Under the pieces are notes generated by a model. The model made no database searches, had not been told where the DNA came from, and saw nothing but the letters and a program-made list of their open reading frames with translations. A stretch of DNA of 64,000 nucleotides from Isoperla grammatica. Its lineage: Eukaryota; Arthropoda; Insecta; Plecoptera; Perlodidae. This document shows, piece by piece, positions 13,701 through 22,616 of the stretch; positions within the stretch are counted from its first letter, which is position 1, and each line of letters begins with the position of its first letter. Made by a program: the position numbers and the translations under genes. The stretch spans positions 7,896,611-7,960,610 of the forward strand of contig OX246741.1 in NCBI GenBank assembly GCA_945910005.1, written 5' to 3'.

Positions 13701-16700
13701 TTCGAAATTGTAATTGCAGTTAAAATTCTGCGTCTTTAGAGTACCCACAAGTAATATTTTAGTTACTAGACCTAGTTTGACGATACTTACGTATTGACCT
13801 TTGACCGCCATTTTGAATGAATACCGTGAAAACAATGTGATAACAATAAGAACTATTCATTTTAACGTATTTATGAGTAAGTACGTTGATATAATGAATA
13901 TTGGCCAATAAATCGAAGAAAGTTTTAGAAATTACCCATTTTGAGGAAATTGACCCCAATCAAGGTCAAAAAAGATAAAGGGGTAATTAAATTTTTTTTT
14001 TAATAATTTTTATACATTTATCTTACTAAAAGAGTATTTTTAAACTTGCAAACATTTTTCGTTATTAAATTAAAAATTATTTAAAAAATTACAAATTTGA
14101 CCTTTGTCCCTGGTTTTGACATAAAAAGCTGGATTTGCCAGAGGTATATCATGGTTTTTTGAAAAGTACTCATCTCAAGCTTTCATTTGATATATGTCAT
14201 CCTTTGACCCAAATTTTATACCGACCAGGCCTTTTTCGAGCGTTATGCAAAGGACTACTAGTGAATGTAAAGGATGATTATTTAATGAAGAAATATATTA
14301 CAGATAGTATAGTACTAACATATAAAATATTTATGTATTTTGATTTATTAACGGTTTTCATTTCCTATGTTTAGGTCGTTGTCGGAGGAACTTTCTGCGT
14401 TTCCAGAGCAACTGGTTGCATCTCAGTTAGGAGGTACTCTGCTATCGCGACTGGTGCTCCTAGATCAAACTGCTCAAGATTGCCTTCTGCCTATATTGCT
14501 TACACCAAAAGAAGGTGTGTGCAGCTAAACATCATTTTTACTCTAGTTCAATGTGTTGCCACCAGAATAAATGCTATTTATTTTTAGAGCCATGCAGAGT
14601 TCATTGCAATTATAAAACGATCCATGTGGACATGTTTTGTTTTGTACAATCATTGAATATGCACCAATCGTGGAAAAGGTTTAGGAGGTAAGAATGGCGA
14701 AGTTCGACATTTTTAGTCCCTCATATTTGGGAATACCAGTAGGTTACCCGGGTAGTAAAAAAAATGATTAGCTTGTCTAATAGACTGCTACAAATTGCTC
14801 TCTTGGGCTAGGGTGTGTGTGTAGAGCTGATTAGTAACGCGCGGCAAGAAATTCATTCATAAGTGATCGGTTTAGCACAAGCCTCAATCAGGTTACTTAG
14901 GCACAAAGCGAAGTAAGTCAGAAATATTTGTTGCCACCGCATTCTTTTGCTTCTCAAGAAACAAACGGCTGTCAGGCGCAGGGTGCCGACAGACATTTCG
15001 ACAGACGACATTTCGACAGACACATTCGACTACGGCGGATACCAGTGTTCGACCCCTGATTGCCGCCACAACTGTTACCTAAAAAAAACAAAAACTAAAT
15101 GAGCGTTTATTCATCTATTTAATTCATGCAGAAGATCGTATCGATCGTGTCTCCTTCCCGCTTAGTTTGACAGTGTTATTCATGTTTCAGAGAACGGTTC
15201 TTCTGGCCTGTTCACGAGCGCCACCTATCGGCAACACATTGTACCAAAACTCCTTCAAATGATGTGCGTACGAGACGCCCAGGTCCGACTTCTCCTACTG
15301 TCGCACTTTCCTGCACTTTGTCGCGCCTTCACCCGAGAACAACTCCAGACAAACGTACTCCCAGAGGTAGGTTTATTCTCACTGTGTGTACCTCAGCTGG
15401 TACACGTTACGTTTGTGTTACTATTAACCTATTACTGTATGAGTATGGTTCATTGTATGCATGTTCTCGATAGGAAATATTATAGCCTACATGTGGTGCA
15501 TCTAGGCTAGGAATAACATGAGAATCAGTCGAAAAACTACCACATTCAAACTAACGAAAATATAAGGCAACTTTCTGTAAGACATTGACTTTTATTGTAT
15601 ATTCAAGGTGTTGTAACTAGTTTAGGCTATGGTTATAATGTTTTGGGTGCACCACACGAAACCTATTAAAAATAGGCCTAGTTCATATTTACCTATCCAG
15701 TCTAACCCCTATTTTAAGCCAATTGATAGTGGCTCTTGATATATGGTGAATTCATTGGTGTTAAAATTGGAAAATAATACTTTCTTTATACATTCTTATA
15801 CTCAACCACCAGTCGCGTGCACGCTATTTCAACTAAAGTAAGCAGATACCTATACTCATGCTGTCATATTACATTCTTATACTACACCACCAGTCGCGTG
15901 CACGCTGTTTCAACTAAAGTTAACAGATACCTATACTCATGCTGTCATATTACATTCTTATACTCAACCACCAATTGACCAGTTTCATCAACAGCGCTGC
16001 GGCGAGTTTTGGAAGCTCGCATATGACATAGATAACATTGAAGGCATAGGCGAAAACCCACTTATCTCGCTCTAGCTACGAAAATAATTTTTTTAGCGGG
16101 AGACTTATTTGAAAGCGTTTATAGGAACTACAATTCTACGTATTTCGAAAGTATTACGAAAAATCTACATGCAGCAATGAGGGAATTATTGATCGTAAAT
16201 GATCTTCTTGCGTGTGGCTGCTGCGGGAATCTCGCCTCTAAGGCGTGACCTTCTGTCGTATGAGCAGGCTGGGCCGTCGCTGGTGTGCATAAGGTCGACT
16301 AGCGAGATTTGAGTGAGATCCACATTTCAAACGAACAAGCCGCGCCAAGAAACCGTTGTACAACTAGCAAATATGAAAATAGAACCTATCAACACGCTCA
16401 TTGGATCTGATAGATCGGCGAATGGTGTACATCACCAAGCAAGTGTATTTTTTTCTTACGGTTGATTTCTTAATATGACAAAACAAACTGGTAATATAGC
16501 ACTGAATTTAACATTCCGTCTCGATATGTTTATCGCTTATATGTATAATTCATTTTTTAACAAATACTGTATACATACCAGACGTTTGTGAGAAGTTTGT
16601 GAGAAGAACTCATGCTGACATATTACATTCTTATGCTCAACCGCCAGTTGCTTGCATGCTGTTTCAACTGAAGTTAACAGATACCTATACTCATGCTGTC

Positions 16701-19700
16701 ATATTACATTCTTATACTCAACCACCAGTTGCTTGCACGCTGTTTTAACTAAACTAAACAGATACCTATACTCATGCTGTCATATTACTTTCTTATATTC
16801 AACCATCAGTTGCTAGCACGCTGTTTCAACTAAAGTAAACAGATACCTATACCGTATACCCATGTTGTATATTACATTCTTATACTCAACCACCAGTTGC
16901 TTGCACGCTGTTTCAACTAAACTAAACGGATACCTATACTCATGCTGCCATATTACTTTCTTATATTCAACCATCAGTTGCTTGCACGCTGTTTCAACTA
17001 AAGTAAACAGATACCTATACCCATGTTGTATATAACATTCTTATACTCAGCCACCAGTTGCTTGCACGCTGTTTCAACTAAACTAAACAGATACCTATAC
17101 TCATGCTGTCATATTACTTTCTTATATTCAACCATCAGTTGCGTGCATGCTGTTTCAACTAAAGTAAACAGATACCTATACCCATGTTGTATATTACATT
17201 CTTATACTCAACCACCAGTTGCTTGCACGCTGTTTCAACTAAAGTAAACAGATACCTATACTCATGCTGTCATATTACATACTTATATTTAACCGCCAGT
17301 TGCTTGCACGCTGTTTCAACTAAAGTAAACAGATACCTATACTCATGCTGTCATATTACATACTTATACTCAACCGCCAGTTGCTTGCACGCTGTTAACT
17401 ATAAAGTAAACAGATACCTATACTCATGCTGTCATATTACATTATTATACTACACCACCAGTCGCGTGCACGCTGTTTCAACTAAAGAAAACAGTTACCT
17501 ATACTCATGTTGTAGGACATTCTTATACTCAACCACCAGTTGCTTGCACGCTGTTTCAACTAAACTAAACAGATACCTATACTCATGCTGTCATATTACT
17601 TTCTTATATTCCACCATCAGTTGCGTGCATGCTGTTTCAACTAAAGTAAACAGATACCTATACTCATGTTGTTATATTACATTCTTATACTTAACCACCA
17701 GTTACGTGCACTCTGTTTTAACTAAAGTAAACAGATACCTATACTCATGCTGTCATATTACATTCTTTTACTACACCACCAGTCGCTTGCACGCTGTTTT
17801 AACTAAAGTAAACAGATACCTATACTCATGTTTTTATATTACATTCTTATACTCAACAACCAGTTGCGTGCACGCTGTTTCAACTAAAGTAAACAGATAC
17901 CTATACTCATGGTGTTATATTACATTCCTGTACTCAACCACCAGTCGCGTGCATGCTGTTTCAACTAAAGTATACAGATACCTATACTGATGCTGTCATT
18001 ATATATTCTTATTCTCATCCACCATTGCGTGAACGCTGTTTTCGAAGAGGTTTTTTTTCAACTTTTTTTCCTCATCTTATATATGTATTTTTCTTGCCGA
18101 ATTGCCAACCTTTATGTTTTTGTCTTTATTTTATGTTAAAATGTTAAAAGTTACTACTTAGGAAATTTTATGAAAAATACATGTACCTTGTTTGTTTATA
18201 ATTTAATAAATTGTGTTTCTACCAAAACTGAAGTAAACAGATACCTATACTCATGCAGCATGCTGTCATATTACATTCTTATACTCATTTGCCAGTTGCT
18301 TGCATGCTGTTACAACTAAAGTAAACGGATACCTATACTCATGCTGTCATATTACATTCTTGTACTCAACCACCAGTCGCGTGCGCTGTTTCAACTAAAG
18401 TAAACAGATAACCATACTCATGCTGTCATACTACATACTTATACTCAACCGCCAGTTGCTTGCACGCTGTTTACTATAAAGTAAACAGATACCTATACTC
18501 ATGCTGTCATATTACATTCTTAAACTCAACCGCCAGTTGCTTGCACGCTGTTTCAACTAAAGTAAACAGATACATATACTCTTGCTGTCATATTACATTC
18601 TTGTACTCAACCACCAGTCGCTTGCACGCTGTTTCAACTAAAGTAAACAGATAACTATACTCATGTTGTTATATTACATTCTTATACTCCACCACCAGTT
18701 GCTTGCACGCTGTTTTAACTAAAGTAAACAGATACCTATACTCATGCTGTCATATTACATTCTCATACCTAACCACCATTGCGTGAATGCTGTTTCAACT
18801 AAAGTAAACAGATACCTATACTCATGCTGTCATATTACATTCTTATATTCAGCCGGCAGACGCGTGCACGCTGTTTTAACTAAAGTAAACAGATACCTAT
18901 ACTCATGCGGTCATTTTATTATTAATAACTAGCATTTCCCTACCTTAAAAAGTGTTAATTACTTTCTTCTTAAAATTTCAGTTGCTGGTTGGAATTAAGG
19001 ATACCAATGACCACCTGGTTAGTGTAACACTGCGAGCGTTGGCAGACTTGGTACCCCTACTTGGGGCTGCAACCGTAATAGGTGGCAAACGGGGGAAACT
19101 GTTCACCGATGGGCGGCCAAAGGTGTGTATCCTGTATTGCATCTGTTTTTAGAGTTTCTTCTTGGAGATTAGATAAAAAGTTTCTCAGGTGTTGTTGTAT
19201 AGGCACCGAGATTGGCCACTGATGGCGCTAGTGAAAACGAATGAAGCGCTCAAAGTGGCAGAGTCGCGCAACAATCTGCTGAAGCAGCGTCGTTCTTCCT
19301 ACGTCGGTAATGGCAAATTGTGAAAATTGTTTAATTAAATACGGCTTTTAAAATTTTTGTGCAGATTATAAATCCCATCAGTAAATCTTAAAAAGGCAAG
19401 CTACCATTTTAATCAGGACACGTTTTAGACGTAAAAACAACAAATAACACACAACAAACACAAACAAAACAAGACAATAAAAGCCAAAACAAAAACATTA
19501 AACAAAACAACAAAACAAAATAAATACACATCAACAATAAAAAACAAAACAAACACCAAACAAAAAACAAAATATATCACAATAATATCCAGCACTATTT
19601 TCAACCGCGGAATGAAATCTTCAGCAGTTTGTTGCTAAATTTGGCCACATATAGCGCTGTATGTACTAACACACGGTGCCTATAACAAGGCTACCTTAAT

Positions 19701-21664
19701 CAGAATAATGATTAGGCCTAACTAAGAATGATCACGACATGGGTCCAGTGCACTTGGGTAAAATGCTAACTTATGTGCATGCTAAACTCTGATTATATTA
19801 TGTCTTATGATGAATATAATTACTAGTTTAGTTTGTATTTATTTATATTTTTTTATGTATTTTGTGGAGTACCTGCCGCTGATCCTTTTTTTTTTTTTTT
19901 TTTTATCTTATGCCGAAAGTTTGATTTTTCAATCATTTTTCTTCCTAGCTATCCAGTAAATATGTGCTTCCTTCTCTGGCCCGCTCAGGTTATTTGGCAG
20001 GGCGTCAATGTCAGATTTAAGTGCAGCACAGCTGAGGAGATGTGCTCTGTCCTGAAAACCTAATGTACATAATTTGCAAGTTGCTGGTTCCTTTGTTATT
20101 TGAAATCGACTCAAGTGGTGCTGCAGGACATCGTGTCCTGTGGCCAGCCGAAACTGCGCTGTTGCCACTTTTCTTGACCATGATTTGTCCGGCCCTTTGA
20201 GCACCTCGTCTCGCCACAGTTTGTGGTTCGTCTTGGACTCTTGAAGTCTATCATATGATGTCTTGAGGCCCTCCTTAGCAAGGTTTTTGGCAGAGTTGAA
20301 GGAAATACTCGCCGTGTCGGGTGCCGACTTCTTCGAGCCCAGTTTGGCTAGTGCGTCGGCTTTTTCGTTGCCCAGGATGTTACAGTGGCTTGGCACCCAC
20401 TGGATTTTTAGCACTTTGCCATGCATCACATTTCTGATTAGACTTTTTTGAAGTGACAGGGAGGCTTCTTCACATTTTTCAATGTGACAGATGTTCTTGA
20501 TGGCGGCCTTGCTGTCTGAGATAATAACAAATTTTGTTTTCCTGAGTGGAAATGTTGGCGTTTCTGCGATTTTTTCTGCTGCTCTTGAAATGGCTCTTAT
20601 TTCGGCATCAAAAATGCTCGAGCCTGGTGCCATAGGGTGGGCCTCTTCAAAGAAGTTGCAGTGGAAGCCGAAGCCAGTATTCCTTCCCGTGTTGTCTTGG
20701 GAGCCGTCTGTAAAGACATGAATCCATTCGGATTCAGGGTAGTGCTTCTTCAGGTGTTCCTCAGTAAGCACTTTCAGCTCAGTCTGGCTTTTTTCTTCCC
20801 TTTTGCCCACACCTTCCACTTGAAGATTGAATTCGATTTTGATGGTAGAATTTGGCAGGCAGTTGACATCTAGGGTGTATTGCTTAATAGTTTTATGATA
20901 GTTTTAGTCTTTTTTAATAGTTTTATGCCGCTGATCCTTGTAACATGAAGGAGATTGGAATGATTAATGAAATAAAATGTTTAAAAAATATTTTATAATT
21001 TTAGATCTGCAATATTGATCTCTGCACATCCCGCATGAGATTAGATTATTATAATATGTCTGTGTAATTGTGTATTGAAGAAAAAACTTACGTACAACTC
21101 ATCCATGTGCAGGCCCGGGGAACAATGTCCATGCCGCACAAGTCTCCCGCCCGCGTTCCGGTGGATCCCGACGCTCGGACGTTCCCGGACAGTCTGCCGG
21201 AACGTCCATCTCCGGACGGCGGAGAAGACGGCGTTCCGACCTCGGATGAGGAGACCGAGGCGTGGTCGGACTGGGACGGGCCCGAGACCCATGTCGCCCC
21301 CCATGTCACCCCCCACACCCCCCCCCACGCCGTCGAGATGGACCCAACCCCGGTCCCGGCAGAGAACATTAACCCCCTCCCTAGTCACAATCTTCCGGAC
21401 ATTACCACGTTGGACATAAAACACTCATCCAGTAGCTCGATAAGAATCAAAGAAGAGTTTGACTTCTTCCAGGATATGGAACCGGTCATTTCAAAGACAC
21501 AGATTACGCATGTCGAGGTTTCGGAACAGGTAGTTGGAAAGACAAGTAAAAGCAGGTTCGATGTAACAACTGAGGAGGAAGCGGTGGGCTGGGAGGATGA
21601 CATTGATGATTGGGGAGAAGTTATTGATTTAACTCAGGCAAATACTACCAGTACTACTAGTTAG
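1378..21664 (+). CDS. SCYL3: SCYL3 (PACE-1) Scy1-like pseudokinase, ten coding exons
   Basis: Scy1-like pseudokinase that in vertebrates binds ezrin and associates with Golgi and lamellipodia. Exons: 1378-1560, 2153-2338, 9064-9155, 9858-10018, 10282-10471, 14375-14514, 15191-15366, 18982-19122, 19189-19306, 21081-21664. All junctions are GT-AG and the phases agree, giving about 656 aa (human about 700). I chose the second of two adjacent ATGs because it gives Met-Gly-Asn, an N-myristoylation start like human MGSENS. Recognisable blocks are LHRHPYIL and ALIFLHEK (exon 2), SHNNVC and [11 protein letters not shown] (exon 3), a HEAT-like region (exons 6-8, for example [20 protein letters not shown]) and an acidic tail with WSDWDGPE and [11 protein letters not shown]. 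The exon 10 acceptor is uncertain: 21081 keeps phase, whereas the better-looking site at 21113 does not fit the phase 1 end of exon 9. Introns are packed with mobile DNA. Confidence 0.9.
1633..1986. mobile_element. MITE-like inverted-repeat element in SCYL3 intron 1
   Basis: The two ends are inverted copies: cacacgggaaacatt at the left and its complement at the right. Further inward matches run to ttttcagttgc. The body has no coding capacity and contains a (CAA)n tract at about 1817-1845. I could not define a target-site duplication, so the class is unassigned. Confidence 0.5.
2832..3962 (+). CDS. LINE ORF1: PHD finger, coiled coil and SGNH esterase
   Basis: An intact 376-aa frame. Residues 5-56 form a C4HC3 PHD zinc finger (C5, C8, C21, C25, H30, C33, C53, C56). 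Residues about 70-135 are a charged helical, probably coiled-coil, segment. A low-complexity Gly/Glu/Lys linker follows to about residue 205. Residues about 212-376 are an SGNH-hydrolase fold with nucleophile block GDS (217-219), VGTND (266-270) and the D352-G-L-H355 catalytic pair. ORF1 proteins of this type occur in CR1/L2 LINEs; the esterase is thought to aid RNP or membrane interaction. All catalytic residues are present, so ORF1 may still be functional. Confidence 0.85.
   Translation: MADRCGECRKLVVEEDLAIACEGECQLWFHLRCVGVAEASYEDIGGPGFMWYCEKCRGGGDGSMGINYGEWNGIRKEMDELRASCMEMLGEGGLVVRLKEEVEGLRRENARFGERIEELEERIKGWEGMEARGLESSEDHRGGGGGRDDEGTNQEKGEEGGPEKGVREAAEVKGGGVGVGGIVRDLKTREGGEKGVGGTKGGGGAQGWRPSKFLLIGDSMIRNAARVWQANGGEAEIYSGIRVGEVDAMVGGRVGSDDVEVVLLNVGTNDLGRGVRGVEVARQMEGLVRRVQEKYRQARVVVAGVLDRVDGKGIQKEWIEEVNERLAMVCEGAGATFVNSRLWVGRECLAADGLHLNKYGGRELGKLFVRVANSLK
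3993..6861 (+). pseudogene. LINE ORF2: AP endonuclease and reverse transcriptase, one frameshift and one stop
   Basis: It begins 30 bp after ORF1. The N-terminal apurinic endonuclease starts with VNCRSVRGR and [11 protein letters not shown]. The frame then shifts at an 11-G run (4206-4216) and continues one frame over with endonuclease blocks [10 protein letters not shown] and [10 protein letters not shown]. Reverse transcriptase follows ([49 protein letters not shown] near 6006). An in-frame TAG at 6049-6051 lies shortly after FADD, and the frame stays open to 6861 with the C-terminal block [10 protein letters not shown] and [10 protein letters not shown] typical of CR1/L2 elements. Only two lesions, one in a homopolymer, suggest recent activity or a sequencing artefact. 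Confidence 0.85.
8353..8998. mobile_element. MITE with about 65-bp terminal inverted repeats and TA flanks, SCYL3 intron 2
   Basis: The left end aagccgcattcacataaatg and the right end are inverted copies. Both ends continue inward as degenerate repeats of the heptamer gactatt (right end: agtcaat). TA sits at each outer edge, as expected for a Tc1/mariner-type insertion. The roughly 500-bp interior has no coding frame. It is a non-autonomous DNA transposon. Confidence 0.75.
10720..10774. repeat. (TTTA)n microsatellite, SCYL3 intron 5
   Basis: About 13 perfect ATTT/TTTA units. Confidence 0.95.
12204..12686 (-). CDS. Cysteine-rich CXC-like protein fragment, left palindrome arm
   Basis: An open frame of 160 aa. 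Its C-terminal half has a spaced cysteine cluster ([28 protein letters not shown]) resembling the tesmin/TSO1 CXC motif that ends many uncharacterised transposon-associated proteins in invertebrates. It is preceded by [17 protein letters not shown], a linker typical of that group. It is probably the C-terminal end of a longer mobile-element protein. No transposase catalytic core is visible. The function is unknown. Confidence 0.5.
   Translation of the reverse strand: MSSKKLEEFACKLCSLTTTLSCVNLLRYGLFRSVMIRSLISYHLVTIAYCFISCDCELSTKHDLLIRCLEANPDVPDLCGYGWKTTAEGDLSNEWMIGTPVPLTVIDLLACNCCRVCKMPTYECLANQLKCTHACKLKDCPNIGTQHENSSESDGVFNFE
13090..13480 (+). pseudogene. Broken CXC-like copy, right palindrome arm
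   Basis: This is the mirror copy of the left-arm gene. LISYHL and YCFKSC are recognisable in the first frame. A one-base deletion near 13175 shifts the frame before NPDVPD and [16 protein letters not shown] at about 13375 then truncates the cysteine cluster after CECLANQ, although the following codons still spell [11 protein letters not shown]. It has decayed relative to the left arm. Confidence 0.6.
15784..18925. repeat. 81-bp minisatellite array, SCYL3 intron 7
   Basis: About 30 copies of an 81-bp unit containing cattcttatactcaaccacc and gtaaacagatacctatactc. The array is interrupted by a unique block at about 15975-16605 and a T-rich degenerate block at about 18010-18235. Because 81 is a multiple of three, one frame stays open for long stretches (for example 17184-17990) and would spell a 27-residue repeat with [16 protein letters not shown]. 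The array sits wholly between SCYL3 exons 7 and 8, so this frame is best read as an accident of repeat length. Confidence 0.9.
15975..16605. other. Unique block interrupting the 81-bp array
   Basis: The non-repetitive sequence starts near ttgaccagtttcatcaacag and ends where the array resumes at about 16610. No long open frame or recognisable domain was seen. It may be an insertion or a remnant of the original intron. Confidence 0.4.
19425..19575. repeat. A/C-rich low-complexity tract, SCYL3 intron 9
   Basis: The plus strand is almost entirely A and C (aacaaacacaaacaaaac style). It is of simple-sequence origin. Confidence 0.8.
19888..20925 (-). mobile_element. 5'-truncated RNase H-bearing non-LTR retrotransposon, antisense in SCYL3
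   Basis: It is flanked by a perfect 14-bp target duplication (tgccgctgatcctt at 19874-19887 and 20926-20939). The 3' poly(A) tail reads as a T run at 19886-19905 on the plus strand. Only the 3' end of the element survives: an open RNase H frame followed directly by the tail. RNase H is carried by I-superfamily LINEs. A perfect target duplication and an uninterrupted frame indicate a recent insertion. Confidence 0.85.
19929..20819 (-). CDS. LINE RNase H domain and C-terminal zinc motif
   Basis: A frame of 296 codons from the first Met, open somewhat further upstream to about 20914. RNase H residues are complete: D38 in FTDGS, E73 in DAEIRAI, D102 in ISDSKAA, H145 in WVPSHCN and D155 in [10 protein letters not shown] Cys/His cluster ([17 protein letters not shown]) follows, as at the C-terminus of RNase H LINEs. 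There are no internal stops. The reverse transcriptase portion is missing because of 5' truncation. Confidence 0.85.
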   Translation of the reverse strand: MEGVGKREEKSQTELKVLTEEHLKKHYPESEWIHVFTDGSQDNTGRNTGFGFHCNFFEEAHPMAPGSSIFDAEIRAISRAAEKIAETPTFPLRKTKFVIISDSKAAIKNICHIEKCEEASLSLQKSLIRNVMHGKVLKIQWVPSHCNILGNEKADALAKLGSKKSAPDTASISFNSAKNLAKEGLKTSYDRLQESKTNHKLWRDEVLKGPDKSWSRKVATAQFRLATGHDVLQHHLSRFQITKEPATCKLCTLGFQDRAHLLSCAALKSDIDALPNNLSGPEKEAHIYWIARKKND

Positions 21665-22120
21665 AGAAAAGTAAATTTGCTCATTGCTGTTCGTACTCTG
21701 ATAAATCATCCGTTCCATGCCCAATATAAAAATGTAATCAAGTGAAAAATGAGTAATATTGATACCTTACGAAAATTGCAAAAGTTTGAAAAACCATTGG
21801 TAGGTACATTTACAGTGCGCCTGAATTATTTAGGGTACCGTCTGACCTTCACCTATCAGTATCACGACCAAATTGCTCTTGATTTTAATATTTTATGTGA
21901 ATAGACTCTCTAAACCCCATAAAACTGTCTCTTCAAAGAACTCTGCATGCACTATTATTGTAGTTAGTTAGTCGTTTGTTAATGTGCCCACTTTTTATTG
22001 TTGCACAACCTAACCTAATGTTCATGTGTCAAACTTATTAAAGTTGCCCCAACATAAGTATTCTCATGGTTAAGAAATAGCAGAGTCGAATGGTACCAAC
22101 TTAATGTTCTACTTCTGTAA

Positions 22121-22616
22121 AGGCTCTTGCCCGACCTTGCGTGGAGAAAACGCATGTTTTTGCAGCACGCTGCGTATATGCGTGACATTTCTGAATGTAT
22201 TCCCAACATTGCGTTTGTGTGCAGCGGGCGTGACGAGACTAGTATCGTACCTAACACAAATATTTTTATTAGTGGAACTCAAAACAGACGGCTGTGGTAG
22301 GTATATTTACTATTTACTTATTTTACATTTCCTATATTTCTGTGCGTCGTGGGGTAGTTACATACACTTAAAAGTTAACAAACACAGAACTAGAACCCAT
22401 AACCTCAAAACTACTGCTTCTCCTTGCCTGCCGTTTTGTGATTGTGCGCATGCGCACGCACTTCCCGCACTTCCGGTTGCGTGAACGCACTGCAAAAGTT
22501 GAGGTTTAGTCAACTTTTGCGGCGCTACACTGTCAATCACGCAAGTCTCTCCTGATTGGTCGATCTGAGCCGTCCGTGGCTTTCACGCAAACCAACGCAA
22601 GGTCGGGCAGCCGGCT
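22121..22616. mobile_element. Harbinger-like MITE with TAA target duplication
   Basis: The ends are inverted: aggctcttgcccgaccttgc at the left and, on the complement of the right end, agccggctgcccgacc. TAA flanks both sides (22118-22120 and 22617-22619), matching the 3-bp TWA preference of PIF/Harbinger elements. Inside are a perfect palindrome gtgcgcatgcgcac (about 22445), which resembles an NRF1 site, and a hairpin gcaaaagttga...tcaacttttgc (about 22492-22520). Confidence 0.7.

Larger units (their letters stand above)
11400..14262. mobile_element. 2.86-kb palindromic element, two inverted arms, in SCYL3 intron 5
   Basis: The outer ends are inverted copies starting tagtcctttgcataacg. Homology between the arms continues inward almost to the centre: ggttggaa.tcatagtcg occurs at about 12803 and, inverted, at about 12945. 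Each arm is roughly 1.4 kb, with a centre near 12870. The trinucleotide cta flanks both outer ends, a possible 3-bp target duplication. Each arm carries the same cysteine-rich coding segment pointing outward. It could be a foldback transposon with very long inverted repeats, or a head-to-head pair of one mobile element. The arms differ at scattered positions and by small indels. Confidence 0.75.

Noticed and set aside
17184..17990. 268-codon repeat protein frame
   Set aside because: Generated by the 81-bp minisatellite (27 codons) inside a SCYL3 intron. No signal of an independent gene.
19929..20819. Retroviral RNase H
   Set aside because: Poly(A) tail, target duplication and the downstream Cys/His cluster indicate a non-LTR LINE, not an LTR or viral element.
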